From assembly GCA_036501535.1 (NCBI GenBank), contig DASYAE010000122.1, positions 1 through 12,606 of the forward strand: 12,606 bases of DNA, written 5' to 3'. Below the pieces are notes generated by a model. The model made no database searches. It worked only from the letters and a program-made list of their open reading frames with translations, and had not been told where the DNA came from. Shown one piece after another: positions 5,868 to 12,606 of the stretch. How positions within the stretch are numbered: the stretch's first letter is position 1; each line of letters opens with the position of its first letter. This DNA is from DASYAE01 sp036501535. GTDB lineage: Bacteria; Actinomycetota; Actinomycetes; Streptomycetales; Catenulisporaceae. The translations under genes and the position numbers were made by a program.

Positions 5868-7076
5868 ATGAGGATCTCCGTGCGCGCCGAGCGCGGCCCC
5901 GGCCCGCCGGCCGGCCGGGACGGCCAGCGTCCCAGCCGGTCGGCCGGCGCGGTCGTGCGGGTCGACCCGCGCACCAAGAACCTCGCCAAGCGGCTCGGCC
6001 CCGGCGACATAGCGATCATCGACCACGAGGACATCGACCGGGTCGCCGCCGAGTCCCTGGTGGCCTGCCGGCCGGCCGCGGTGGTCAACGCGGCGGCCTC
6101 GATCAGCGGGCGCTACCCGAACCTGGGCCCGGAGATCATCGTCTCGGCCGGCATCCCGCTGCTCGACGAGGTCGGCCCGGAGGTGATGCGGCTGGCCCAG
6201 GAGGGCGAGCGGCTCTTCCTCGAGGGCAACGTGCTCTTCCGCGGCGTGACCCCGCTGGCCGCGGGCAAGCTGCTGGACGTCGAGACGGTGCTGGCCTCCA
6301 TGGAGGACGCCCGCTCCGGCCTGTACGAGCAGATCGAGGCCTTCGCCGCGAACACCATGGAGTACCTGCGCAAGGAGCGCGACCTGCTGATGGACGGGGT
6401 GGGCGTGCCGGACGTGCGCACCGACCTCGACGACAAGCACGTGCTGATCGTGGTGCGCGGCTACCACTACCGGGAGGACCTCAGGGCCCTGCGCCCGTAC
6501 ATCCGGGAGCACCAGCCGGTGCTGATCGGCGTGGACGGCGGCGCCGACGCCATCATCGAAGCCGGATACAAACCGCATATGATCGTCGGCGACATGGACT
6601 CCGTATCCGACGAAGCGCTCACCTGCGGCGCGGAGATCGTCGTGCACGCCTATCGGGACGGCCGCGCGCCGGGCCTGGAGCGGCTGCGCGTGCTCGGCCA
6701 GCGGTGCGTGGTGTTCCCGGCCACCGGCACCAGCGAGGACGTGGCGATGCTGCTGGCCGACGACAAGGGCGCCGAGCTCATCGTCGCGGTGGGCACCCAC
6801 TTCACGGTGGCCGAGTTCCTCGACAAGGGCCGGCCCGGCATGGCCTCGACCTTCCTGACCCGGCTGCGGATCGGCGGCAAGCTGGTCGACGCCAAGGGCG
6901 TCTCCCGGCTCTACAAGAGCCAGGTCTCGAACTCGTCGCTGCTGTTCCTGGTCCTCGCGGCGCTGGCCGCGATACTCGTCGTGGCCTGGTACACGCCGCT
7001 GGCGCACGCCTACTGGACCGTGGTGCGCGGATGGTGGGATTCGCTCATTTTCCAGATCCAGGGGCTCTTCTCGTGA
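5868..7076 (+). CDS. steA: SteA-type cytokinetic ring protein
   Basis: 402 residues. After a short Arg/Pro-rich tail comes a conserved N-terminal region (VRVDPRTKNLAKRLGPGDIA, 30-49; SISGRYPNLGPEI, 78-90; GNVLFRGVTPLAAGKLLD, 120-137). A helical stretch (about 140-175) follows. Next is a domain resembling thiamine pyrophosphokinase (GVDGGADAIIEAGYKPH then MIVGDMDSVSD, 221-248) and a C-terminal membrane segment (about 357-377) with a short amphipathic tail. Known: in Corynebacterium glutamicum SteA acts with SteB at the septum and links to the RipA peptidoglycan hydrolase in cell separation. No thiamine role is implied, since the domain here is joined to a membrane anchor. Its stop overlaps the steB start by the classic GTGA four-base overlap, implying translational coupling. 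Confidence 0.88.
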   Translation: MRISVRAERGPGPPAGRDGQRPSRSAGAVVRVDPRTKNLAKRLGPGDIAIIDHEDIDRVAAESLVACRPAAVVNAAASISGRYPNLGPEIIVSAGIPLLDEVGPEVMRLAQEGERLFLEGNVLFRGVTPLAAGKLLDVETVLASMEDARSGLYEQIEAFAANTMEYLRKERDLLMDGVGVPDVRTDLDDKHVLIVVRGYHYREDLRALRPYIREHQPVLIGVDGGADAIIEAGYKPHMIVGDMDSVSDEALTCGAEIVVHAYRDGRAPGLERLRVLGQRCVVFPATGTSEDVAMLLADDKGAELIVAVGTHFTVAEFLDKGRPGMASTFLTRLRIGGKLVDAKGVSRLYKSQVSNSSLLFLVLAALAAILVVAWYTPLAHAYWTVVRGWWDSLIFQIQGLFS

Positions 7077-8110
7077 TCGACTTCCGGTACCACGTCGTGT
7101 CGATCATCGCGGTGTTCCTGGCCCTGACCGTCGGGCTGGTCATCGGCGCCTCGGTCATCAACCAGGACTCCGTCGCGCTGCTGCAGCGGGAGTACAACGA
7201 CGCCAACAACGCCAAGCTCAACGCCCAGCAGCAGCTGCGCGACCTGCAGGGCAGCGCCTCGCAGCAGGAGCAGTACATCGACGAGACCAGCGGCACCCTG
7301 ACCTCGGACCAGCTGGTCAACAAGTCCGTGGCCGTGGTGCAGATCGCCGGCGCGAACAGCGCCGCGGTGACCAGCACGAGCCAGCTGATCAGCAAGTCGG
7401 CCAACGCCGGCATCGGCATCGACCTGACGGTGAACACCTCGTTCAGTGACTCGAACTACGCAGGGGTGCTCAACCAGCTGGTGAGCACCTGCACGCCGGG
7501 CAACACGCCGATCAGCGGCAGCGGCGCGGTGGCCGCCATGCAGCTGCTCACCGCCGCGATCACCGCCTCCACGCAGGGAACCGAGGAACCGAACACCAAC
7601 CCGTCGGCGTCTGCCTCGGCGACACCCAGCAGCAGCCCTGCCGGCTGCGGCCCCCAGAAACCGGCTAACATGACTCCGTCCTGGGCGCTGACGACCCTCG
7701 ACGCCTACCAGGGCCAGGGCGTCATCACCGTCAACTCGGGCCCGTCGCCCACCGGGACGCTGGTGGCGGCGTTCATCGCGGCGCCCGACCAGGTGAACTC
7801 GACGGCCCAGAACAACGACTACCTGGCGCTGGCAGAGAGCCTGCACGCGGACGGCGTCGGGCCGGTGGTCGGCGGGACGTCCAACTCCGCCCAGGCCGGC
7901 GGCCTGATCGCCGCGGTGCTCGCGGACTCGACTGCGGCCAAGAACGTCTACACCGTGGACGACACGGACCGGACGATGGGCCAGGTCGCCGTCGTGTTCG
8001 TGATGGTCCAGGTGGCGGCGGACGCGGGCGCCAACGCGGGGCACTACGGCCTCGTCGGCTCCAACGACGGGCTGCTGCCCGCGCTGCCCTCCTCGGGCGC
8101 GTCGGGCTGA
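7073..8110 (+). CDS. steB: SteB/MctB-family membrane-anchored protein (annotated as copper transporter MctB)
   Basis: 345 residues starting at GTG 7073, with AGGGG (7060-7064) eight bases upstream. The N-terminus MIDFRYHVVSIIAVFLALTV is the family hallmark: an uncleaved membrane helix (about 8-30) followed by a short coiled coil (31-70, NNAKLNAQQQLRDLQG) and an extracytoplasmic globular domain. A Ser/Thr/Pro-rich linker (about 170-190) interrupts the domain. Only two cysteines, C140 and C192, flank this linker and could form a disulfide. The M. tuberculosis homologue was described as the copper-efflux protein MctB, the corynebacterial one as SteB, partner of SteA in cell separation. The overlap with steA favours the division role here; copper handling cannot be excluded. 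Confidence 0.87.
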   Translation: MIDFRYHVVSIIAVFLALTVGLVIGASVINQDSVALLQREYNDANNAKLNAQQQLRDLQGSASQQEQYIDETSGTLTSDQLVNKSVAVVQIAGANSAAVTSTSQLISKSANAGIGIDLTVNTSFSDSNYAGVLNQLVSTCTPGNTPISGSGAVAAMQLLTAAITASTQGTEEPNTNPSASASATPSSSPAGCGPQKPANMTPSWALTTLDAYQGQGVITVNSGPSPTGTLVAAFIAAPDQVNSTAQNNDYLALAESLHADGVGPVVGGTSNSAQAGGLIAAVLADSTAAKNVYTVDDTDRTMGQVAVVFVMVQVAADAGANAGHYGLVGSNDGLLPALPSSGASG

Positions 8111-8168
8111 CCCCGGCGCCCGGCACCACATCGGCATCTGCACCCGACCAGGAACGGGAGTTCGGACT

Positions 8169-9017
8169 ATGGGATTCGCGGCCAAGGCGCTCGCCACCGC
8201 ACTCGGCGCCACCGCCGCCCGGCTGGCCTTCACCGCGGCACGCCGCAACCCCCCCGGCCCCGAGCCGAAGCAGTGGAACCGGACCAACCACCGCGGCGAG
8301 CCGGTCACGCTGCTCGAGGGGCCGGCGTACGCGGCCGGCGCGGCCGCCGCGCTCGCCCTGACCCCCGGCCTGCCGGCCGGCCTGCGCACCGCGGCGGTCG
8401 GGGCCGCGGCCGGCGCCGGCGCCTTCGGCGTCTACGACGACCTGCGCGGCAACGGGGACCGGCGCGGCATGCGCGGCCACCTGGCCGCCCTCGCCAAGGG
8501 CGAGGTGACCACCGGCGCGGTCAAGATCCTCGGCATCGGCGGCACCGGCCTGGTCGCCGGCGCGCTGGTGCGGCGCGGGCCGTCCGACACGCTGGTGGAC
8601 AAGCTGCTGGCCGGCGTGGTGATCGCGGGCGCGGCGAACGCGGTGAACCTGTTCGACCTGCGGCCCGGCCGGGCGATCAAGGCCGCGGCGATCGCAGCGG
8701 CGCCGGCCTATGCGCTCGACCTGGTCCGAGACCGGGACGGGGCGGCCGGCGTGGCGCGCGCGGCCGGCCTCGGCGCGGCGCTGGCCCTGCTGCCCGAAGA
8801 CCTCGGCGAGAGCGCGATGCTCGGCGACGCCGGCGCGAACGCGCTCGGCGCCGTGCTGGGCACCGCCGCGGCCGCCTCCGCCTCCCGCGCCGGACTGGTC
8901 TGGCGCGCCGCCGCGATGACCGCGGTGACCCTGGCCAGCGAGAAGGTCTCCTTCACCAAGGTGATCGCCGCCTGCCCGCCGCTGCGCGCCCTGGACGGGC
9001 TCGGCCGACGTGCCTGA
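8169..9017 (+). CDS. Divergent MraY/WecA-like polyprenyl-phosphate glycosyl-1-phosphate transferase (PNPT superfamily)
   Basis: 282 residues, almost entirely Ala/Gly/Leu membrane helices, shorter than MraY or WecA (about 360). PNPT enzymes transfer a sugar-1-phosphate from a UDP-sugar to polyprenyl phosphate on the inner membrane face. Visible motifs: WNRTNHRGEPVTLLEGPA (36-53, like the MraY TNYRG loop), the Mg-binding acidic pair in YDDLRGN (D90/D91), NAVNLFDLRPGRAIK (157-171, like NAVNLTDGLDG of MraY) and LGDAGANALGAVLG (218-231, like GDVGSLALGG). The cytoplasmic His-rich loop of MraY is not seen; the C-terminus ends EKVSFTKVIAACPPLRALDG instead. GGGAG (8156-8160) is eight bases before the ATG. 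The last eight bases overlap murJ. Family likely; substrate and even catalytic activity are unproven. Confidence 0.75.
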   Translation: MGFAAKALATALGATAARLAFTAARRNPPGPEPKQWNRTNHRGEPVTLLEGPAYAAGAAAALALTPGLPAGLRTAAVGAAAGAGAFGVYDDLRGNGDRRGMRGHLAALAKGEVTTGAVKILGIGGTGLVAGALVRRGPSDTLVDKLLAGVVIAGAANAVNLFDLRPGRAIKAAAIAAAPAYALDLVRDRDGAAGVARAAGLGAALALLPEDLGESAMLGDAGANALGAVLGTAAAASASRAGLVWRAAAMTAVTLASEKVSFTKVIAACPPLRALDGLGRRA

Positions 9018-10767
9018 TCACGTCGCCCCGCTTCCCTCGGTCGATGATCCGCTGGTCCAGCCGATCGCGCCGGTCGGCGCGCTCGACCGCGCCACCGCGG
9101 GGCCGGAGGCGGGCGGCGGCCTGCGGGCGCACGGCATGCGCGGCGTGGCCGGCGGCGCCGCGCTCATCGCCGCGGTCACCGTGCTCTCCCGGATGGTCGG
9201 CTTCCTGCGCACGCTGACCTTCTCGCACACGGTCGGCACCCAGGCGCTCGCCGACGCCTACAACACGGCGAACCAGATCCCGAACACCATCTTCGACATC
9301 GTCGCCGGCGGCGCGCTGGCCAGCGTCGCGGTGCCGTTGCTGGCCGGGCCGTTCTCTCGGGGCGAGCGGCACGAGGCCGAGGCGATCACCTCGGCCCTGC
9401 TGACCTGGGCGATGGGCGTGCTGCTGCCGCTGAGCCTGGTCGGCATGGCGATCTCCGGGCCGCTCGGCGACCTGCTCGGCGGCGACCACCCGCCGCTGGG
9501 CGTGTACGGCGCGACGGTCGGCCGGTTCCTCGTGATGTTCCTGCCGCAGATCCCGCTCTACGGCGTGGCCGTGGTGCTCTCCGCCACCCTGCAGGCCGAC
9601 CGGCGCTTCCTGGCCCCGGCGCTGGCCCCGCTGCTCTCCAGCCTCGTCGTGGTCACCACGTACCTGGCGTTCGGCGAGCTGGACCCGAAGGCGGCCGGCG
9701 GCGACCTGTCCGGGCTCGGCCACGGCTCGGAGCTGTTCCTGGGCCTGGGCACCACGCTCGGCGTGGCGACGCTCGCGCTCAGCCTGCTGCCCGCGCTGCG
9801 GCGCAGCGGCCTGCACCTGCGGCCCCGCCTGCGCTTCCCGCCGGGCGTGGCGCACCGGGCCCGCGGGCTGGCCGCCGCCGGCGTCGCCACCCTCGCGGCG
9901 CAGAACGTCGCCACCATCGGCATCGTGCTGCTGACCAGCCATACGCACGCCACCGACGGCTCCCTGACCGTCTACACGTTCAGCTGGGCCGTCTACGTGC
10001 TGCCCTACGCCGTTCTCGCCGTGCCTATCGCGACCACCGCGTTCACCGACCTGTCCGCACGCTCGGACGAGGGCGACGCGGACGGCTACAGCACCGGCGT
10101 CGCCGCGACCAGCCGCGCGGTGGTCATCGCCGCCTGCCTGGGCTCCGCGCTGCTCGCGGCCACCGCCTGGCCGATGTCCTACCTGTTCATCTCCGCGCCC
10201 GGCGGCCCGCGGCCGTCGATGATGGCCTACGGACTGCTCGCCTTCGCCCTCGGCGTGCCCGGGTACGCGGCCATCGCGCACCTCGGCCGGGCCCTCTACG
10301 CCGGCGGCCAGGGCCGGGCCGCGGCCACCGCGACCGTCATCGGCTGGCTCGCCGTGCTCAGCGCGGACTGCCTGCTGGTCTGGATCTTCCCGCCGGGCCA
10401 GGCCGTCGCCGCCTTCGGCCTCGGAAACGCGGTCGGCATGACGCTGGCCGGCGTGCTGCTGCTGGTCGCGGTCCATCGGCACGCGGGTTCGGGCGCCTTC
10501 ACCGGCCTGCCGCGCGCCGCCGCCGTCGGTGCCATAGCCGCCGCGGCGGCCGGGGCCGCCGGCTGGCTGACCGCCGGCGGCATCGGCCCGACCAGCGCGA
10601 CGTTCGCCATTCCGGTCGCCGTGCTGTGCGCCACCATCGCGATCGTCGTCTTCGCCGTCATCCTGCTCGCCCTCGACGACGGCGACATGTGGCCGCTGCT
10701 CCTGCACAGCCTGCGCGGCATGCGGCTGCGCCGCGTCGCCCTGCGCATATACCGGTGGCGCCGGTGA
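9010..10767 (+). CDS. murJ: MurJ/MviN-family lipid II flippase (MOP superfamily)
   Basis: 585 residues. About 43 cytosolic residues precede a polytopic membrane protein with roughly 14 hydrophobic segments. The MurJ signature is clear in the first helices: VTVLSRMVGFLRTLTF (56-71), ADAYNTANQIPN (81-92) and AGGALASVAVPLLAGPFSRGE (split, about 99-119). R61 and R67 align with the essential R18/R24 of E. coli MurJ and D82 with its D39. The position of E. coli R52 aligns to D96, as I recall for actinobacterial members generally. MurJ flips lipid II across the membrane. Streptomyces-like genomes usually have a larger MviN homologue near oriC, so this may be a second paralogue with the same or another lipid-linked glycan as cargo. 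GTG 9010 overlaps the PNPT gene; the exact start is uncertain. Confidence 0.88.
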   Translation: MPDHVAPLPSVDDPLVQPIAPVGALDRATAGPEAGGGLRAHGMRGVAGGAALIAAVTVLSRMVGFLRTLTFSHTVGTQALADAYNTANQIPNTIFDIVAGGALASVAVPLLAGPFSRGERHEAEAITSALLTWAMGVLLPLSLVGMAISGPLGDLLGGDHPPLGVYGATVGRFLVMFLPQIPLYGVAVVLSATLQADRRFLAPALAPLLSSLVVVTTYLAFGELDPKAAGGDLSGLGHGSELFLGLGTTLGVATLALSLLPALRRSGLHLRPRLRFPPGVAHRARGLAAAGVATLAAQNVATIGIVLLTSHTHATDGSLTVYTFSWAVYVLPYAVLAVPIATTAFTDLSARSDEGDADGYSTGVAATSRAVVIAACLGSALLAATAWPMSYLFISAPGGPRPSMMAYGLLAFALGVPGYAAIAHLGRALYAGGQGRAAATATVIGWLAVLSADCLLVWIFPPGQAVAAFGLGNAVGMTLAGVLLLVAVHRHAGSGAFTGLPRAAAVGAIAAAAAGAAGWLTAGGIGPTSATFAIPVAVLCATIAIVVFAVILLALDDGDMWPLLLHSLRGMRLRRVALRIYRWRR

Positions 10768-11858
10768 CCGCGCCGGGTCCGGAACGGCTGCGCATCGCCC
10801 TCACGTTGGGTACCAGCGTCGGCGGCATCGGCGTATTCGTGCACGACCTCGCTGCGGAGTTCGCCGGACGCGGACACGACGTGCTGGTCGCCGGTCCGCA
10901 GCAGACGCAGGACCACTTCGCCTTCACCGCCACGGGCGCCGCGTTCCGGCCGGTGCGGATCGCCGCCGCGCCGCACCCGGTCCGCGACCCGATCGCGCTG
11001 CGCGACCTGCGCCGCGCACTGACCGGCTATCAGATCGCCCACGCCCACGGCGTGCGCGCGGGAGCGCTGACCGGGCTCGCGCTGACCGGACGGCCGACCG
11101 GCCGCGTGGTCACCCTGCACAACGCCATGCTCGCCTCCGGCCCCAAGGCCGTGCTGCTGACCGGGCTCGAACGGCTCGCCGTGCGCCGCAACGCGATCGT
11201 CCTCGGCGCCTCCCAGGACCTGGTCGAGCGGGCCCGCCGCCTCGGCGCCCGCGCCGCACGGCTCGGCCCGGTGCCCGCGCCCCCCGCCTCGCCGCAGCGC
11301 GATCGCGCGCAGGTGCGCGCGGAGCTCGGCCTGGACGACGCGACCCGGCTCGTCCTCGCGGTCGGCCGCCTGGCCCCGCAGAAGGACTACCCGAGCCTGC
11401 TCGAAGCGGCCGCCTCGTTCGGCGGCGCACGCGTGACGATCGCCGGCGACGGACCGCTGCGCGCGGAACTCCAGGCCCGCATCGACGCGGACGGTCTGAA
11501 CGCCGTCCTGCTCGGCCACCGCTCGGACGTCGCTGACCTCATGGCCGCCGCGGACGTGTTCGTGCTCTGCTCGCGCTGGGAGGCGCGCGCGCTGGTCGTC
11601 CAGGAGGCGATGCGCGCCGGCCTGCCCGTCGTCGCCACCGCGGTCGGCGGGACGCCCGAGCTGGCCGGCGGCGCGGCGCTGCTCGTCCCGCCGGGAGACC
11701 CCGCCGCACTGGCGCAGGCCGTCAAGCAGGTGCTGGCCGACCCGGCCGAGCACGCCCGGCTGCGCGCGGCCGGTGTCGCGCGCGCCGGCGCGCTGGCCGG
11801 CCTGCCCGAGGTCGTCGACGAGCTCTGCGAGATCTACGCCGCGCTCGTGCGCCGATAG
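10764..11858 (+). CDS. GT4-family (GT-B fold) glycosyltransferase
   Basis: 364 residues from the GTG at 10764, which forms a four-base GTGA overlap with the murJ stop; an in-frame GTG at 10755 is also possible. N-terminal acceptor domain: LRIALTLGTSVGGIGVFVHD (9-28) with the acceptor-loop glycines, and IAHAHGVRAG (91-100). C-terminal donor domain: AVGRLAPQKDY with donor-phosphate contacts R202 and K207, IAGDGPLRAEL (226-236), and the EX7E motif in SRWEARALVVQEAM (E273 and E281). GT4 enzymes are retaining transferases using nucleotide-activated sugars; acceptor and sugar are not readable. No signal peptide; likely cytoplasmic and membrane-associated. The order PNPT, flippase, glycosyltransferase suggests it extends a polyprenyl-linked intermediate (inference). 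Confidence 0.9.
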   Translation: MTAPGPERLRIALTLGTSVGGIGVFVHDLAAEFAGRGHDVLVAGPQQTQDHFAFTATGAAFRPVRIAAAPHPVRDPIALRDLRRALTGYQIAHAHGVRAGALTGLALTGRPTGRVVTLHNAMLASGPKAVLLTGLERLAVRRNAIVLGASQDLVERARRLGARAARLGPVPAPPASPQRDRAQVRAELGLDDATRLVLAVGRLAPQKDYPSLLEAAASFGGARVTIAGDGPLRAELQARIDADGLNAVLLGHRSDVADLMAAADVFVLCSRWEARALVVQEAMRAGLPVVATAVGGTPELAGGAALLVPPGDPAALAQAVKQVLADPAEHARLRAAGVARAGALAGLPEVVDELCEIYAALVRR

Positions 11859-11873
11859 TGGCCCGCGGCCTGC
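11859..11873. other. Very short convergent gap between GT4 and regulator genes
   Basis: Only 15 bases separate the two stop codons. It contains the short dyad GGCC-CGC-GGCC (11860-11870), which could contribute to bidirectional termination; it is too short for confidence. The transcripts probably overlap at their 3' ends. Confidence 0.3.
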
Positions 11874-12606
11874 TTACCGGCCCTCGGTCAGCGACGGCAT
11901 GCGCTCCAGCGCCTCGAACGGCAGGTCGAGCTCGTCGAGGATGCGCGCCGCGCGCTCGGAGACCTCGCCGTGCGGGACGTAGACCACCATCCGCGTCCCC
12001 GGCATCGCGTGCACGCCGAAGCTGGTCACCTTGAACGTCAGGTCGCCGACCGTCGGATGCCGGAAGGTGCGCAGCCGGGTGCCCGGCGAGGCCACGTCGT
12101 GCGTGTTCCACAGCTCCGCGAAGTCCTCGCTGATCTCCAGCAGGTCCGCGATGAACCGCTCCCAGCACGGCTCGCCGAGGTGCCGCGCGTACGCGCCCCG
12201 CAGGTTCGCCACCGACCAGCGCATCTCCTCGCGCCGGTTGACCATCGGGCAGGACCAGCAGGGCACCGAGAAGGTGGCCCACAGCAGGTTGTGGTACTTC
12301 TCCGTGCTCGACGCCAGCCCCGGGAACCAGCGCTCGAACGCCCGGTTCCAGGCCAGCACGTCGAACCGGTCGTTGATCACCAGCGCCATGTGGCCCAGGG
12401 TGTCCACCACCTGCCGCACCTCGGGCGCCACGTCGGGGTACAGGCCCGGGGCGCGCAGCGGCGAGGGCACGCCGGCGAGGCGGTAGAGGTGGTCGTGTTC
12501 GTCGCGGTCGAGGTGCAGGGTGCGGGCGATGGCGTCGAGGACGTGGGTGCTGGCGTTGATGGGTCGGCCTTGTTCGAGCCAGGTGTACCAGGTGACGCCG
12601 ACGCCG
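11874..12606 (-). CDS. XRE-family regulator with MmyB-like ligand-binding domain, 5' partial
   Basis: 243 residues are visible and the frame stays open to the window edge, so the start lies beyond it. The GTG at 12470 is internal, not the start. The visible N-terminus reads GVTWYTWLEQGRPINASTHV then LDAIARTLHLDRDEHDHLYRLAG, the second half of a helix-turn-helix of the XRE type. Then comes the MmyB-like ligand-binding domain: MALVINDRFDVLAWNRAFERWFPG (split, starting about visible residue 73), NLRGAYARHLGEPCWERFI, FRHPTVGDLTFKV and TRMVVYVPHGEVSERA. In this very large actinobacterial family the C-terminal PAS-like domain is thought to bind a small ligand, fatty acids in one structure, and members often control a neighbouring oxidoreductase gene. 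Its target here is probably outside the window. Replaces pyrG, the usual neighbour in mycobacteria. Confidence 0.9.
   Translation of the reverse strand, partial: GVGVTWYTWLEQGRPINASTHVLDAIARTLHLDRDEHDHLYRLAGVPSPLRAPGLYPDVAPEVRQVVDTLGHMALVINDRFDVLAWNRAFERWFPGLASSTEKYHNLLWATFSVPCWSCPMVNRREEMRWSVANLRGAYARHLGEPCWERFIADLLEISEDFAELWNTHDVASPGTRLRTFRHPTVGDLTFKVTSFGVHAMPGTRMVVYVPHGEVSERAARILDELDLPFEALERMPSLTEGR

Noticed and set aside
8953..11753. Long minus-strand frames opposite murJ and the GT4 gene
   Set aside because: Gly/Arg/Gln/His-rich translations without domains; the plus strand encodes clear MurJ and GT4 signatures.
12468..12470. GTG at 12470 as the start of the MmyB-type regulator
   Set aside because: The frame continues upstream to the window edge with a recognisable helix-turn-helix (YTWLEQGRPINAS), so this codon is internal.

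Overview
The window is very GC-rich actinobacterial DNA, with strong G/C bias at third codon positions, frequent GTG starts and many open shadow frames. Gene order matches a conserved actinobacterial housekeeping block. In Mycobacterium tuberculosis this block runs Rv1692 (glycerol-3-phosphate phosphatase), a small unknown gene, tlyA, NAD kinase, recN, then the steA- and steB/mctB-type genes. The presence of additional murJ, PNPT-type and GT4 genes resembles Streptomyces-like filamentous actinomycetes. I infer a member of that broad group (Streptomycetales/Catenulisporales-like) and cannot name the species. No mobile element, CRISPR array, tRNA or rRNA is visible, and no stretch of 300 bases or more lacks a gene.

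Region 1 (1-2243). The window opens inside a NagD-type HAD phosphatase whose N-terminus lies upstream. It converges on a small SCP2 sterol-carrier-like gene on the minus strand. From the divergent 80-bp gap a 78-codon gene of unknown function reads into tlyA, the rRNA 2'-O-methyltransferase with an intact catalytic tetrad.

Region 2 (2244-5756). A 139-bp spacer with several GC-rich dyads leads to NAD kinase, then a small VOC/glyoxalase-fold gene, then recN. recN appears to have its own leaderless start (a -10-like TACGCT seven bases before GTG). It also carries an unusual insertion of about 33 residues containing a perfect 15-bp tandem duplication.

Region 3 (5757-11858). A locally AT-rich gap holds a candidate promoter overlapped by a perfect 7+7 bp inverted repeat. 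It is followed by a tight cistron chain: steA, steB/mctB-like, a divergent PNPT (MraY/WecA-like) protein, a MurJ/MviN flippase and a GT4 glycosyltransferase. Starts and stops overlap at three of the four junctions. The set suggests cell-envelope or division work: SteA/SteB are known in corynebacteria to support cell separation, and PNPT, flippase and glycosyltransferase together look like a small polyprenyl-linked glycan assembly and export module. That last point is inference and is the most interesting idea in the window.

Region 4 (11874-12606). A minus-strand XRE/MmyB-type regulator converges on the GT4 gene with only 15 bp between stop codons. Its DNA-binding N-terminus runs off the end of the window.
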